A DNA stretch of 64,000 bases, taken from NCBI RefSeq assembly GCF_050948215.1, contig NW_027488590.1:630001-694000 (forward strand), read 5' to 3'. A program made the translations under genes and the position numbers. Positions 1 through 11,468 of the stretch are shown one piece after another. Below the pieces are notes generated by a model, which saw only the letters and a list, made by a program, of their open reading frames with translations, was not told the DNA's origin and did no database searches. Each line of letters begins with the position of its first letter. Within the stretch, counting starts at the first letter, position 1. The DNA is from Halictus rubicundus. Taxonomy: Eukaryota; Arthropoda; Insecta; Hymenoptera; Halictidae.

Positions 1-170
1 GCATGATTATACTTTCTTCTTCGGTATGAAGACTCATCTGACTCTGATTGAAAGCTATCTGTTTCTTTATAAATTTATATTTTTTGTAACGTTTTTCGGC
101 CATTGTGAAATTTAATTGTGTAACTGCAAAATAAATGGTATATGAAAAACTATCTTTGAAAGCTTTGATA

Positions 171-683
171 AATGTTACGTTTAGGGGAGGCAGCTCGGAT
201 GACCTTGACCTTGATATATGTTGTCAAGGTCACCTTTTTGCTCGTTTTTAATTAAAAAGTTATAAACAAAAAAAGTTTGAAAAATGCAACAGTTATTTTA
301 AGTATTGAAGGCAAAAACGACTAATATGTGCGTGGAAATGAAGCAAGTATTAAGGAAAAAAGTCATTTGGGTTGGCAACGTACGCGTGAAATAAAAACAC
401 ATGTACGAAATCAAAATGTGGAACATTGTAAGCGTAGTCGGGCGGCCCTCACCGCCAAACTAACCACAAAACAACTTGTATATGATTCTGTATATTTCAA
501 TTAGTGTTCAGTGACAGATTGTACGAGAATAAACTGTACTTGTAACCAAAATTTAACGAAAGTTTTTTGCAATTATTTCGCAAACTAAGTCCAAGCGACG
601 GATAGATGTATAGAGAAAAGTTGTTCAGAATGTTGACCTTGACAACATATGTCATCCAAGGTGCCTCCCCTAAACGTAACATT
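171..683. mobile_element. Non-autonomous TA-flanked DNA transposon (MITE)
   Basis: The ends are inverted copies starting AATGTTACGTTTAGGGGAGG, and similarity between the arms continues for roughly 60 bases. The dinucleotide TA flanks both ends (169-170 and 684-685), as expected for Tc1/mariner-type insertion. The 513-bp interior has no transposase reading frame. Each arm carries the phrase GTTGTCAAGGTCA. The element was probably moved by a transposase encoded elsewhere. Confidence 0.75.
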
Positions 684-840
684 TACCAAAACTTTAATTG
701 CAAGTCTTTAGAAAATGAAATATATATATTTATTTATTTATTATACATTACATAAATGTACTTACCTTTTCTGCGATCGATGAAATGCAGGTGTAGAGAG
801 GTATCCGTTTGTATTATTACACTACACGCACGCTACGTAT

Positions 841-917
841 TTCTATACTATAATAACTTTTCTATACTATTCTATACTATAATAACTTTTCTATACTATT
901 CTATACTATAATTATAC
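841..917. repeat. Short tandem repeat of TTCTATACTATAATAACT type
   Basis: Three to four imperfect copies of a unit built from TTCTATACTATA, alternating with AATAACTT, can be read directly. The surrounding 684-1448 is otherwise AT-rich DNA in which I see no gene. Confidence 0.6.
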
Positions 918-1450
918 TATGTATACATAAAGGTCGCGTTCCGCAGTCAAACCGTTCGTTATGTAAGAGCTGGCTGAAGACTGAAGACTAGAACGCAAAA
1001 ATTGTGGTGGAGGTGATGAAGCAAAGTGGGAGAAAATTGGGGGTGAGATCTAGAAAATGGTCCAGACGTTGTCTTAAACTGTAAATGTTATGGCGCCGGA
1101 AAGTCGTACAAAAAATCGGACGAGTCCCGTCGCTTCGAGCTCAAGAGCCTCCGACACTTAGACTGATATATTTCTTCTAGTCGGGTGGTCGAAGTCTTGG
1201 GATTTGGTGTCAAATTCATTCTAGAGATACATTCGTGGGTCTCACATTGTATACGTTGCGTCCCAACACAGATTGCTCGCTAAAGAATGAATGATCTCCG
1301 CTGCAATAAGGCCAGGACCTCTCCCAAATACTTTGACTGCAGTCGAATGTTTATATTTTCTAGCGCAGCGAGTATAATCTCCAGACTCTGTTTAGACAAA
1401 GCCGAGAAAGATCTCGAATAGGTTCCAATACTATGGGGAGTCTGTTGCTA

Positions 1451-1620
1451 CGAACTTTTTAATCTTATACAGTTCAATCACGTTGCGTAAGACATAAGAG
1501 TTACGATTATTGTTCGTGCAACTTTGTCGCACATAGGAAGAACATTAATTAATTAATTAATTAATCATAACTCTTATGTCTCACGCAACGTGATTGAACT
1601 GTATAAGATTAAAAAGTTCG
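1451..1620. mobile_element. Hairpin MITE with TA flanks
   Basis: Arms of about 54 bases (1451-1507 and 1567-1620) are near-perfect inverted copies beginning CGAACTTTTTAATC. The spacer includes a run of TTAA tetramers. TA lies at 1449-1450 and 1621-1622. The sequence can fold almost completely into one hairpin and has no coding capacity. Confidence 0.75.
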
Positions 1621-1689
1621 TAATGTTCTTATAATATAAATGTATGTCGATTAAGTGAAACACTCGAATTCAAAGTAAATTAAAGGTAA

Positions 1690-2080
1690 ACATTTTACTT
1701 CCAGTATTGAATAAAGATTTATTTTATATTTGAAACCAATATTTCATTCGTAATATGAAAGTTGTATGACTTCCATATTCTGGAAGAAATATTTTTCCAT
1801 GAAAAGTATTTCCTGCATATTTAAAAAAAAATCCTATTTCTTATATTAAATAAAGATGCATTTTATAATGAGAAAAAAATATTCTTTTCATAATATGAAA
1901 TAAATATTATCTGTATATTAGGAAAAAAATATTCCATTTCTAATATTAAATAAAGATTCATTTTATAATGAGAAAAAAATATTTTTCTCGTAACATGAAA
2001 TAGATATTTCCTGTATATTTCAAAAAGAATATTTGTTTCTTAATGTAGAATAAATATTATATGTATATTTAAATATTAAA
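1690..2080. repeat. Degenerate AT-rich tandem repeat
   Basis: A block of roughly 60-75 bases built from TATGAAATAAATATT, CCTGTATATT and GAAAAAAATATT recurs about five times with substitutions and small indels. The rest of 1623-2520 is AT-rich and includes mirror-like A/T runs at 2400-2452. No gene is visible. Confidence 0.5.
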
Positions 2081-2879
2081 AACAGATTGTATCTCTTTTT
2101 AATATTGTATGAATATGTATACAATATTTTGTGCTACTAGGGTAGTATAGTACGTACACATATTATTTAATAACATATTATCTATGTTAATTTATTAATT
2201 AATTAATTTATTCATTTTATTTATTTCTAGGTAAAATAAAGGAATTCTCTTAAGTATTCCTAAGTTTTAATTCCTCCTTGTGAAGATTTGAATAAGTAAT
2301 GTATACAGTATTGTACTTTTTTTTTAAATTTTCGTTAAAATTGTAAACTACGTTTTATGCAAAAAAAACATAAGAATTTATTAAAACATAAGAGTTATCA
2401 CAATTTAAAAAAAAATTTTTTTTTAACAATTAAAAAAAAAATTTTTTTATATACCAATCGATTCGCCTTTGCATTTTATTTCAAAAAGTATTAAGATACT
2501 TTACTCGAAAATTTCATAATTTAAGAGTTATGACTTTTTTCCCGAATTCTACTCGAAGGTTGTAACCGTACTTTCCTTTCTTTTCACTCTACCCGAGTAC
2601 GTTGCTACCTGTATCCCTACTTCGCTTCTCGAAATTATCTTTAATCGTTTCGCAGGGCCTGCTACTACCCTATTCTTCGAAAACCCGCGAGTTCGCGAGA
2701 TAGAATGGATTCGTGCCTCCAGGCACTGGAAAGCGGCGAGGTTTGGACGAGTTAAATGAGATGTTATGGACCCAGATATGGTAACAAAGGATATCTATAT
2801 TCTGGCAAGAACTGTATACAAAACAAATACCACCGCGGTGACGAGTAAAACAAAACGCGTCGGGCTCCTGCGTCGAAGG

Positions 2880-3870
2880 TTCGCGACGCGTAAATAAATC
2901 GTTTCAACGCGTGTCGATCGCTCGCGGTACGCTCGCTCGCCTCTACGTCCGGTTTTCGGAATCAATTTAGAATAATGACCCAGCGTGGATCATGCCCCGC
3001 GAAAAGCAGTTCGTGACCCGTCTGACCACCCTTACACTCGGCCGGACAATCGTACGAGTGATCAGGATGGAGACACACACAAAATCGCTTCACTCTACGC
3101 TTCCAATGAGCCTGCCCTTCAGCACGTAACGTGGCCTCTGAGCAGTCTGAGACAAGGCGGCGGCAGAGTGCCCGTGATCGTGCAAAGTCCGATTGCTCCA
3201 ATCTGACCCGAATTCCTCGATCGAACGACATCGTACCCGTCAAACCATCCAGGCACCTGCCCGCTGTTCGTACAAGTGGCCTGGGTGGAGACGCACACTA
3301 GACCTCGGTTATTCCACGAGACCAATAGGTTCACCCTTTGGCACGATACGTGGCCTCGGAGTGATCTCTGACAAAGGTCAAGACGGAATACTCGGGATCG
3401 TGCGATGCTCTATCGTACGGATTCGGGGGAGACTCGCACTAAACCTCGGTCGCTCTACGGGACCCAGGAGTCTACCCTTTGTCACGATACGTGGCCTTGG
3501 AATAATCTCTGATGAGGTCACGACAGAGTAGCCGCGATCGTACGAAGTAGGAGAGTAGGCTCGATTAAGGTCACGACAGAAAAACCGCGATTGCGTGAAA
3601 AGAAATACTCCCGATCCGGACGAGACTCGCAGAAAACCACGGCAGTTCCTCGGGACCCAGCAGTCCACTCTTTGGCACGATTCGTGGCCTCAGAGTACGC
3701 TTTGTCAAGGTTTCGAAGGAACAACCGCGATCATGCGATGATCGACTGTCTCGCTTCGACCCGTGCGGTACACACAGTATCCCTCAAACGATACTTCTAC
3801 CATAGACGAGGTATAGGAGTAGACCAATCACCCAATGTATTTTTCTGTCTCACGCTCGGGGGGCTCTAGA
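2880..3870. repeat. GC-richer degenerate repeat block
   Basis: A motif reading ACGATACGTGGCCT, then CTCTGA, then GATCGTGC recurs near 3125, 3346, 3484 and 3676, with irregular spacing of about 140-220 bases. Motifs of the type GGAGACTCGCACTA and ACCTCGGT recur between them. The open frames found here are short, overlap on both strands and match no family I know, so I read this as an old tandem or nested repeat. A piece at about 3801-3836 reappears inverted at about 12334-12371, which shows that at least part of it is dispersed. Confidence 0.45.
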
Positions 3871-4233
3871 GCCCCATTACCATTCCGTGTCACATCCTAC
3901 CGTATCAGCCAGAACTAGTATTGTGGAACCAATATTCTACAACGGCGCTGTTGCTGAAAGAATTTTAAATCTCATGTCGGAGATTCTATAAATGATGAAT
4001 GAAACAAAAGAATGTTGTGTCCTTTTAATTTCGTTACGCCTGTTACGCGAATGCATCGAATGAGACGTTTCTACATGGGGAAGCTTATATTCAGGTAAAT
4101 CATATACATACATATATATTATTTTATATTGCATGCGCTTAGTAAATATCGCATTTACTATTATAGAAAGCTAGTGTTCCGTAATCTGCTTATTTTCTCT
4201 CTAATCACTTTGCTATCCTATTTCTCGCATACA

Positions 4234-6294
4234 ATGAAGCGGAATGAACGGAAAACTCACTATAAAAAGTGTGCCTATCCCTTTTGTGGTTTAACAAACC
4301 GTACTACAACGAACAATATTTCTTTTCATTCATTTCCAACGAGAGATAGTGATAGGTGCGTAACGTGGCTGATTAACTGTGGCGTAGATGATTGGGTGGA
4401 AATGTCTGATAAAAAATTACAAAATCAATATGTGTGCAGTCAACATTTTTCTAATCATTCTTTTTACGCGTCGGGTAGACTGCGCAAAGATGCCGTACCG
4501 GAAATTTTTCATTCGTCCGATATGAATAATAATAGTTTTAGCACTGAGTCAGACACTATGTCTATACAAAGTTGTAATGGTTTGGAACAGCAGCTAATGG
4601 AAACCCAGGTGCAATTAGAGCAAGAGAAGAAAAAATATAAGGCTCTTCGCTTGCAATTGCGGGCAAAGTGTAAGGCAATGAATCGGTTGCAAGATAAGCT
4701 TTCTTCAGGCAATATCGATGATACATGTTTGAAGAACGCAATTTCTAAAAGAATTTCCGGGTACTTATTGACATTTGTCATCCTCATATTGCTTAAACTC
4801 AAATCGTGGAGAATTTTTTCGAAAAAGGAGCAACAATTATGCATTACAATGCACTACACTTCTCCCGTTTTGTACCATAAAATGCGTGAAATTTTTGGTT
4901 TTCATTTGCCAAGTCCATCCACAATTAGTCGATGGTTCGGGAAAATCGACATTTGGCCAAGAATTTGTCCAAATTTATTTAACGCGATAAAATTAAAATC
5001 TTCTTACATGGAAATTGCAGATCGTAATTCCACCCTTGTATTTGATGAAATGGCCATCAAAAAGTGTCTCGATTTCCACCCAAAACGGCAGGTCATTGAA
5101 GGTTTCGAAGATTTAGGATTTTTGGGTAGAAATGTAGCTGTGGGTACACAGGTTCTTGTATTTATGATACGCGGGCTGTTCACTAATTGGAAACAACCTT
5201 TGGCTTTCTTTGTATCAAAAACTGGTGTTAAAAAACATGATTTATCAATTACTTTAGATGAAATATTAGATGCACTGCATGAGACAGGTTTGAAAGTCAG
5301 AGCAGTTGTTTCCGATCAGGGAAGTAGTTATCAAAGCGTAGCAGATGAACGTGTTTCTGTTGAGAAGCCATTTTTTATAAGAAATGGTCAAAAAATTTAT
5401 TACATTTTTGATTATTTACATTTATTCAAGAGCATTAGGAATAATTTATTAAATTATGATTTTTCTATTAATGACTGTATAGTTTCGTGGCGCGATGTAG
5501 TACTTCTCTGGAGTTTGGAGAAAGATAAAAGTACGCGAGCAGCTTACAAATTATCCGATAAACATTTTTTTCCAAATTCTTTTGATAAAATGAAGTGTAA
5601 GCTTGCTCTTCAAGTTTTTAGCAAAAGAGTGTCAGCTGCTATGTTTACCGCTTCACTCACTGGTAGCATTAATACAAATACTGTACAACACACAGCTAGT
5701 TTCTTTGAAACGCTTAATGATTTGTTTGGTAATTTAAACAGTCGATCTACCAGTGATCCAAATCCCATGAAGCGTGCTATTTCGCGTTTTAATAACATTG
5801 ATCAACATTTAATTGCGCATGTTACCAACATGAGCAATTGGTTTGTACTTTCTTCTAACGGTCGTAAAACACATCCATGTCTTTTGCAATTACGGCAATC
5901 TATAAATGCCACCTTGCAGTTGTGGAACGATTTAAAAGAAGAAGGCAGTATGTTCCTTATAACATCACGCTTAAACAGCGATTGCATTGAAAATTTTTTT
6001 TCCGTTCTTCGAATGCACGGTGGCACCTATCATCGCAATCCTTCGGTAAAAGCGGTGCGTCTTGCAATTCAAAAAAATATATTATTGAATTTGAATCGTA
6101 GTATACATAGTGGTAACTGCATGCCTGATGACGATGCACCGTTAATGCCGGGGGATATGATAGCACAATGTGAATCAGCCACGTTGGAATCAGATGCTTC
6201 ATTGTCTGCTATCCAAGAGAACACAGATGATGATAGTTTTGATGACAATATTGAAATCGATAATATTGAAGAACTGTCAACATCGGTGTGCTAG
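4234..6294 (+). CDS. P-element/THAP9-type transposase, N-terminal and catalytic part
   Basis: This is a DNA transposase of the P-element superfamily. I start at the ATG at 4234; an in-frame ATG at 4129 would add 35 residues that match nothing. A C2CH THAP zinc finger comes first (CAYPFC, then CSQH, closing with AVPEIF). A glutamine- and lysine-rich coiled coil follows. Next is an RNase H-like core with acidic residues in FDEMAIKK and VVSDQGSSY, a DYLHLFKSIRNNLL segment, and the late acidic residue in SDCIENFFSVLR with HGGTYHRNPS. The frame stops at TAG 6292-6294 but continues in the same frame to 6792 with the family's C-terminal region. I found no certain terminal inverted repeats. Family assignment is firm; activity is doubtful. 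Confidence 0.85.
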   Translation: MKRNERKTHYKKCAYPFCGLTNRTTTNNISFHSFPTRDSDRCVTWLINCGVDDWVEMSDKKLQNQYVCSQHFSNHSFYASGRLRKDAVPEIFHSSDMNNNSFSTESDTMSIQSCNGLEQQLMETQVQLEQEKKKYKALRLQLRAKCKAMNRLQDKLSSGNIDDTCLKNAISKRISGYLLTFVILILLKLKSWRIFSKKEQQLCITMHYTSPVLYHKMREIFGFHLPSPSTISRWFGKIDIWPRICPNLFNAIKLKSSYMEIADRNSTLVFDEMAIKKCLDFHPKRQVIEGFEDLGFLGRNVAVGTQVLVFMIRGLFTNWKQPLAFFVSKTGVKKHDLSITLDEILDALHETGLKVRAVVSDQGSSYQSVADERVSVEKPFFIRNGQKIYYIFDYLHLFKSIRNNLLNYDFSINDCIVSWRDVVLLWSLEKDKSTRAAYKLSDKHFFPNSFDKMKCKLALQVFSKRVSAAMFTASLTGSINTNTVQHTASFFETLNDLFGNLNSRSTSDPNPMKRAISRFNNIDQHLIAHVTNMSNWFVLSSNGRKTHPCLLQLRQSINATLQLWNDLKEEGSMFLITSRLNSDCIENFFSVLRMHGGTYHRNPSVKAVRLAIQKNILLNLNRSIHSGNCMPDDDAPLMPGDMIAQCESATLESDASLSAIQENTDDDSFDDNIEIDNIEELSTSVC

Positions 6295-6792
6295 CTAGAA
6301 TCGTGTACGATTGAATACTTTGCAGGGTATATCGCTAAAAAATGTATTGAAAAATCGGGATGTCGTAGGTGTTACGATATGTTTTTGGAGAATAATGCAA
6401 CGTTCTCACGAGACGAGCAACTACTGTTATCCTTTAGAGCATATATTGTACACGATAACATTGAATTTGGGCATCTTTGTGTCCCGAGTGTACATTTTTC
6501 GGCCATTTTTAAAATTATAAATAAAACTTTTGACATGGTTTACCCATCCATACGCAGCGAGGCATTCATATTAGATAAACTATCGATATTTTCGATAATT
6601 TCACGTTCTGTGGAACAGAAATATCCAAACTGCTTTAACCAAGACGAATGCGCTGAACATAAGAAAGACATTGTATATTTTACATTAACAGTAAAAATTC
6701 ATAAGGATACAGTGTGGCTCGGCAAGAAATGTAGATGTATAAAAAATTCCGCGAAAACATTTTCCAAATTATCGCATTTCAGACATGTTTAA
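6295..6792 (+). pseudogene. In-frame C-terminal continuation of the P-element-type transposase
   Basis: The frame of the upstream transposase continues for 165 codons past the TAG. It begins LESCTIEYFAGYIAKKC, which resembles the conserved 'EYVAGYIAKK' segment of THAP9/P transposases, and includes a CRRC pair and HLCVPSVHF. This segment therefore belongs to the same protein. Either one nonsense change has killed the element, or the TAG, followed immediately by CTAG, is read through. Confidence 0.75.
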
Positions 6793-8258
6793 ATTTTTTC
6801 ATTTTTATCGATAATCCTGTTGGTATTTCAATATACTTTTTAAGTGTGTCTATAATAAATTCATTAAAATCAGTTATTAATCATATTTTCGGAATATCAT
6901 GCATAGAGATTTGCGTATACGTGGTGTATATGAAATTCTGGAAACTAGGTTAATAAACATTTTGTAAATGATTTTTTTATAGAAGCAATTAAGAAATATA
7001 TACAGCTGCATTGTAATATTTGGAATACATTTGTAGTTGCTTTGGCTCGAGGAATATGGTGATTGTAGTAGTTTTGTTTTGTATGTTTTATTATCATGCA
7101 AAGACTTTGTATTATATTCTTAACGATTTTTTTGCTTGATTTATTCTTTTTTTCACGATTCGGAGTACACTCAATGTTCTTTTACTTAATAAAATGTGTA
7201 AATATATAACTTCGTGTATTTTATTGTGGTGTATACGTTTGTACACGTATGCCGATGTTGGTAAACATTTAATGTACTCTGGGATGTATAAGACCTTCTT
7301 TCACGCCTTCACGTGGCCCATCCGGTTAATTTTATTACTTTGACCACTGCATGTACTACATCACTGCATTGGGAAGTAATAGAAGAACTAAGATGAAAGA
7401 GTGGCATGCTATTACAATTGCATTATACGTATAATGGTATATCTGGTTTTAATAGTAACGTGGCTTGATTTTTAAAGCCCAATAACTAGTAGAATTTATT
7501 ACATATGTAAAAGTATGTTTTTATGTCTAATTGTAATGTATTCTTTCTAGGAGATCATCTGCGCATATACATATATAATGTACATGTACGTATATGTAGG
7601 GAGCATCAAGAAGCACAAATTCATCCACATGCGGAGGAATTCGTATTAAAAACATTATTATGTATTTTTGCTAGTATTTAAATATATCATTATTAATGTT
7701 ACTTTTTTGGTAAATATTCCGCGTAATTATGTATATTTATTTACACTTTATTCCTACACACTTCCTTAACTTCCTTTTCATTCTATAATATTTATGGCGT
7801 GTTTGGACTCATTTTTACCAGAAAAATATTTACAATTTATTGTTCATATTTTCATAACATGACAATAAATTATTACAAAAATTAGATTTTTATTAGCAAG
7901 CAATGCTTATGAGCTTGCATTGTTGTGTCCGGCAGCTGCTTGCCTGACTGACAATGAGCCACTGAAATTCTCAAGACCACGATCGGAAGACGAAAGGCAA
8001 CATTGTAACACATTGCCTATTAATAATGAACAACCAGAACTCAACTGTCTTATTATTAAAAATATCGTAATGAAAATATTATGAGCCGATTGGAGATGTT
8101 TTTCTGATAAAAACGAATCTAAATTCGCTATAAATCGGAGAATAACGAAGACTAAATTGATATTGAAAACTCTTATGGAAAACGGTTTCCGGTCTCCGCC
8201 GACTCGTAACGTCGTCTGAGCTGCCTGCTCGACTATTCGACGCGTTCCACCGATTAGC
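6793..8258. other. Stretch without a recognisable gene
   Basis: AT-rich DNA lies between the P-type transposase and the foldback. It holds short frames only. The first part may be the 3' end of the P-type element, but I found no terminal repeat. Sequence around 8090-8250 resembles parts of 14600-14720, which suggests a shared dispersed repeat. Confidence 0.4.
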
Positions 8259-9025
8259 GCAATCGATTCCCGGTTCGGCGAAGCGCACATTTTGCTACAA
8301 CTTTTAAACTAAAAGAAAATATCAATGCGAAATTAGGACTAATTCTTTTTAAAAATCGGGTTTAATGGTGTATACAGAAATAAGTTCTATAATTTTCAAG
8401 TAATTTTTTTTTGTCCATTTTTAAGATATAGCCAGATAAGATGATGAAAAGTGCTCCCAAACCAAATTTATTTTTAGTCGCACCATGCTCAACAAAAAAT
8501 TATAAAAAAAATTCATCAATATTCTACCTAATATCATACACGACTAAGATTTTTTTCATAATTTTTGGTTGCAAAATCGATTTTTAAACAAATCCGAAAG
8601 CATGAAATTGACGATTTTATATCGAAGTTTTCAGTTGACCACGTTTATGTTATTATGTTATTTGTGTCTCATCGTGATTATTAATATGAATTTTTTTCGA
8701 AAAAACGATTTTGCAAACCAAAAATTATGAAAAAAATCTCAGTCGTGTATGATATTAGATAGAATATTCATGAATTTTTTCGTAATTTTTTGTTGAGCCT
8801 GGTGCGACTAAAAATTAATTTGGTTTGGAGGCACTTTTGACCATCTTATCCGGCTTTATCTTAAAAATCAACAATAACAATTATTTCAGAAATATAGAAC
8901 ATATTTCAGTATACGACATCAAACCCGATTTAAAAAAAATTTCTAGTCCAAATATCGCATTGGTATCTTTTTTAGTTTTAAATTTGTAGCAAAATGTGCG
9001 TCTCGCCGAACCGGGAATCGATTGC
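8259..9025. mobile_element. Foldback element with arms of about 370 bases
   Basis: The outer ends are inverted copies (GCAATCGATTCCCGGTTCGG at the left, its complement ending at 9025). Matching continues inward through AATCGGGTTTAATG, GTCGCACCA, ATTCTACCTAATATCATACA and GATTTTTTTCATAA, so nearly the whole interval folds back on itself around 8645. There is no coding capacity, and I saw no clear target duplication. Confidence 0.65.
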
Positions 9026-9489
9026 GGTTCAGGCGCTCGATATTTTGGTAATGTGACGACGATACGTCTGAGTGGGGCCAAGCCGGCGAAAGGGTTTGCC
9101 CCCACCCCCGCCGCGTGGGACGGCGCGCCGCGCCGCGGCGACCCATGATTCTGGCATCACGACTGGACGAGTCTGATCGAGCTCGATGAATGCAGTTGTG
9201 TTCGTACGTGTCGTACTACATATTGCGTTCGTCGTTTATTTTCTCACTACAAACGTGAAAGAAAATAACGCAACTACATTTTGAGTCACATAGATTGACA
9301 TCTCGCAAAAAACGATCAACTACATAATTATTGATTAATTAATTCTTAACTCTTTCGAATTTCACAATTAATATTAATTGATATTTTACATGATTCTTTA
9401 AAGCTAAAATTTATGTTGTTTAAATGAAATATACATGAAAATATATAGTAAATTTCAATTTAATTTCTTTTTCAAATTCAGTTACAAAA
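9026..9489. other. Stretch without a gene
   Basis: It contains a GC-rich patch at 9090-9150 (CGGCGCGCCGCGCCGCGG) and then AT-rich DNA. The patch might be a remnant of a promoter or repeat. Nothing else is recognisable. Confidence 0.3.
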
Positions 9490-9793
9490 TACAGGGTGGC
9501 CCACATAACTCTGAACAGCTCAATATCTCGAAAACTATGCCATCGATTTTAAAGTTCTTAGTCTTAAATTGCATGGAACTGAAGGGCCTTTCTGACTACA
9601 TAAACGTGAAGTGGCCTCCCTTCCCTTTTAACGGGGGAGGGGTGGTACCTTTATAAAATGTTACATATTTAGATTCTACCGGAAAAAACAAGTCAATTTT
9701 GTCTGAAACATTTTTTTGTCAGATACTTCCATGATGAGATATAACAGTTTGAAGTTTCGAGTTGTAGGTATTTGAAGCGCTCGGAAATAGCGT

Positions 9794-10438
9794 TGTCGCG
9801 TCGCGACACCTCAGAGTGAGACCACAACAAATTCTAAAACGATTCGAACGGGCCTAACAGCCAAACCAGGCGAAGACCGCGTCCCGCCTACAACATATAT
9901 TCATGCGAACAAGCATATGGTGAAGATCATGTTCCACCTAGCTTATACAAACATTTATATAAACAATAAGGTGAAGATCACGTTCCACCTACAGTGTGCA
10001 CACTGTATACGAATCGGCGTCAGGTGAAGAACGAGTTCCGCCTGTAACGCCTATCAATACACAACCCGATCAAATACAGACAAAATACGATTAACCAAGA
10101 TTCGGCTCACTCTGAGGCGTCATCACAGCGTAGCGTAGTCTATGACCCGAGGAGACATGCGTTCCTTCGAGTGTATGCACGTAGCCGATGGCTCGACGTC
10201 ATCGACGCTACGTCATAAACAGGTGAACCAAGACCTGGTCATGAAGTGGGGAGGTCCGTGCGGAAGTTAGTTACTTTAGACGAACACATTGCGAATTAAC
10301 ATAAAACAATCTCTGTATAATTGCATAGCAACCAGTCAATAAACACCACGCCACCGAAAGAGTGTTCTTCTTTCCGAGAAAAAGCGAAACCACGGAGCGT
10401 GCACGATCGCTTCGAAGTAGAATTTTCTATACACAACA
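9794..10438 (+). repeat. Solo LTR inside the mariner-like element
   Basis: The sequence begins TGTCGCGTCGCGACA and ends ACACAACA. It is flanked by the 5-bp duplication AGCGT (9789-9793 and 10439-10443). The uninterrupted target can be read from the opposite arm of the host transposon, which confirms the insertion. A CAATAAAC polyadenylation-like signal lies near 10337. Several imperfect GGTGAAGA-C-CGTTCCACCT units recur at 9880-10045. The 5-bp duplication suits Gypsy or Bel/Pao elements. Confidence 0.85.
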
Positions 10439-10499
10439 AGCGTTATGGAATTATGCGCGCTTGAGTCCTTTGCTTATTCGTGAAGAAATAAAATGTACT

Positions 10500-11468
10500 T
10501 TAAATTAAATGTTCAAAATGTCCTCCACGGGCTTGTAAACATTTATTTACTCGAAACATCAAAGTTGTTCTAATACTTTTTAACATTTCGGGAGTCACTG
10601 AAGCGCAAGCGTCACGTATTCTTTGTTTCATATCCTCTTTTGTCGTCGGCGGTTCAAACATAACTTTGTCATTTACATATCCCCATAAGAAAAAATCTAA
10701 TGGTGTTAGATCGGGGGATCGAGGAGGCCATTGACGAGGTCCCCCACGATCTATCCATTTGTTCCCAAATTTTTCGTTCAAAAATTGCCTGGTGATGATT
10801 GCAAAATGTGGAGGAGCGCCGTCTTGTTGGAACCACATTTCTCTTCTAACGTGCAGTGGCACATCTTCCAAAAGCGCAGGCAAATGATTTTTTAAGAAAT
10901 CACAATAACTTGCAGATGTTACAGTTTCTTGAAAAAAATAAGGTCCAATCACAAAATCTCCTATTAGGCCACACCAAACATTTAAAGACCATCGATGTTC
11001 AAAGGGAACACATCGCATCCAATTTGGGTTTTCCACGGCCCAATAATGCAGATTATGTCTATTTACATGCCCTGAATTCATAAAAGTGGCCTCATCGGAA
11101 AAAAGTATTATGCACAAAAAGTCATTTTCCACAACACCCTGCAGCCACTCACAAAATCTTACGCGGTGATCGTAATCTGCTATCGAAAGCTCTTGTGATA
11201 AAACCATGTGATATGAATGATACTTTTGCCGTTTCAAAATTCGTTGAATTGATGAACGACTAATATGTGATGTTTGTGCAAGTGTACGTTGACTAATATG
11301 AGGATTTAATGTAATTGCAGCAAGAATACTGGCACTATTATTTTCATTAGTGACAGCTTTAGGTTTATTGCGAGTTTTTTTACACAATTCACCGTGCTCG
11401 CGAAGCCGCTTTTCTAAATTATGAAATGTTGCATGACATTTTTTGATCCCATAACGTTCAAAAAACAC
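10500..11468 (-). CDS. Tc1/mariner superfamily transposase (DD41D spacing)
   Basis: The frame is 322 residues. It has a helix-turn-helix N-terminal half (RTLAQTSHISRSSIQRILKR) followed by a DDE/D domain with LFSDEATF, WFQQDGAPPHF and RSPDLTPLDFFLWG. Forty-one residues separate the second and third acidic residues, so the spacing is DD41D. The enzyme would cut and paste its own element in the nucleus. The N-terminus looks damaged: an ATG at 11511 opens a short frame (MATFDTEVNMLL) that runs into a stop in another frame, so a small indel near 11465 probably removed the true start. The catalytic part has no internal stop. A decayed relative lies at 57086-58457. Confidence 0.88.
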   Translation of the reverse strand: MFFERYGIKKCHATFHNLEKRLREHGELCKKTRNKPKAVTNENNSASILAAITLNPHISQRTLAQTSHISRSSIQRILKRQKYHSYHMVLSQELSIADYDHRVRFCEWLQGVVENDFLCIILFSDEATFMNSGHVNRHNLHYWAVENPNWMRCVPFEHRWSLNVWCGLIGDFVIGPYFFQETVTSASYCDFLKNHLPALLEDVPLHVRREMWFQQDGAPPHFAIITRQFLNEKFGNKWIDRGGPRQWPPRSPDLTPLDFFLWGYVNDKVMFEPPTTKEDMKQRIRDACASVTPEMLKSIRTTLMFRVNKCLQARGGHFEHLI

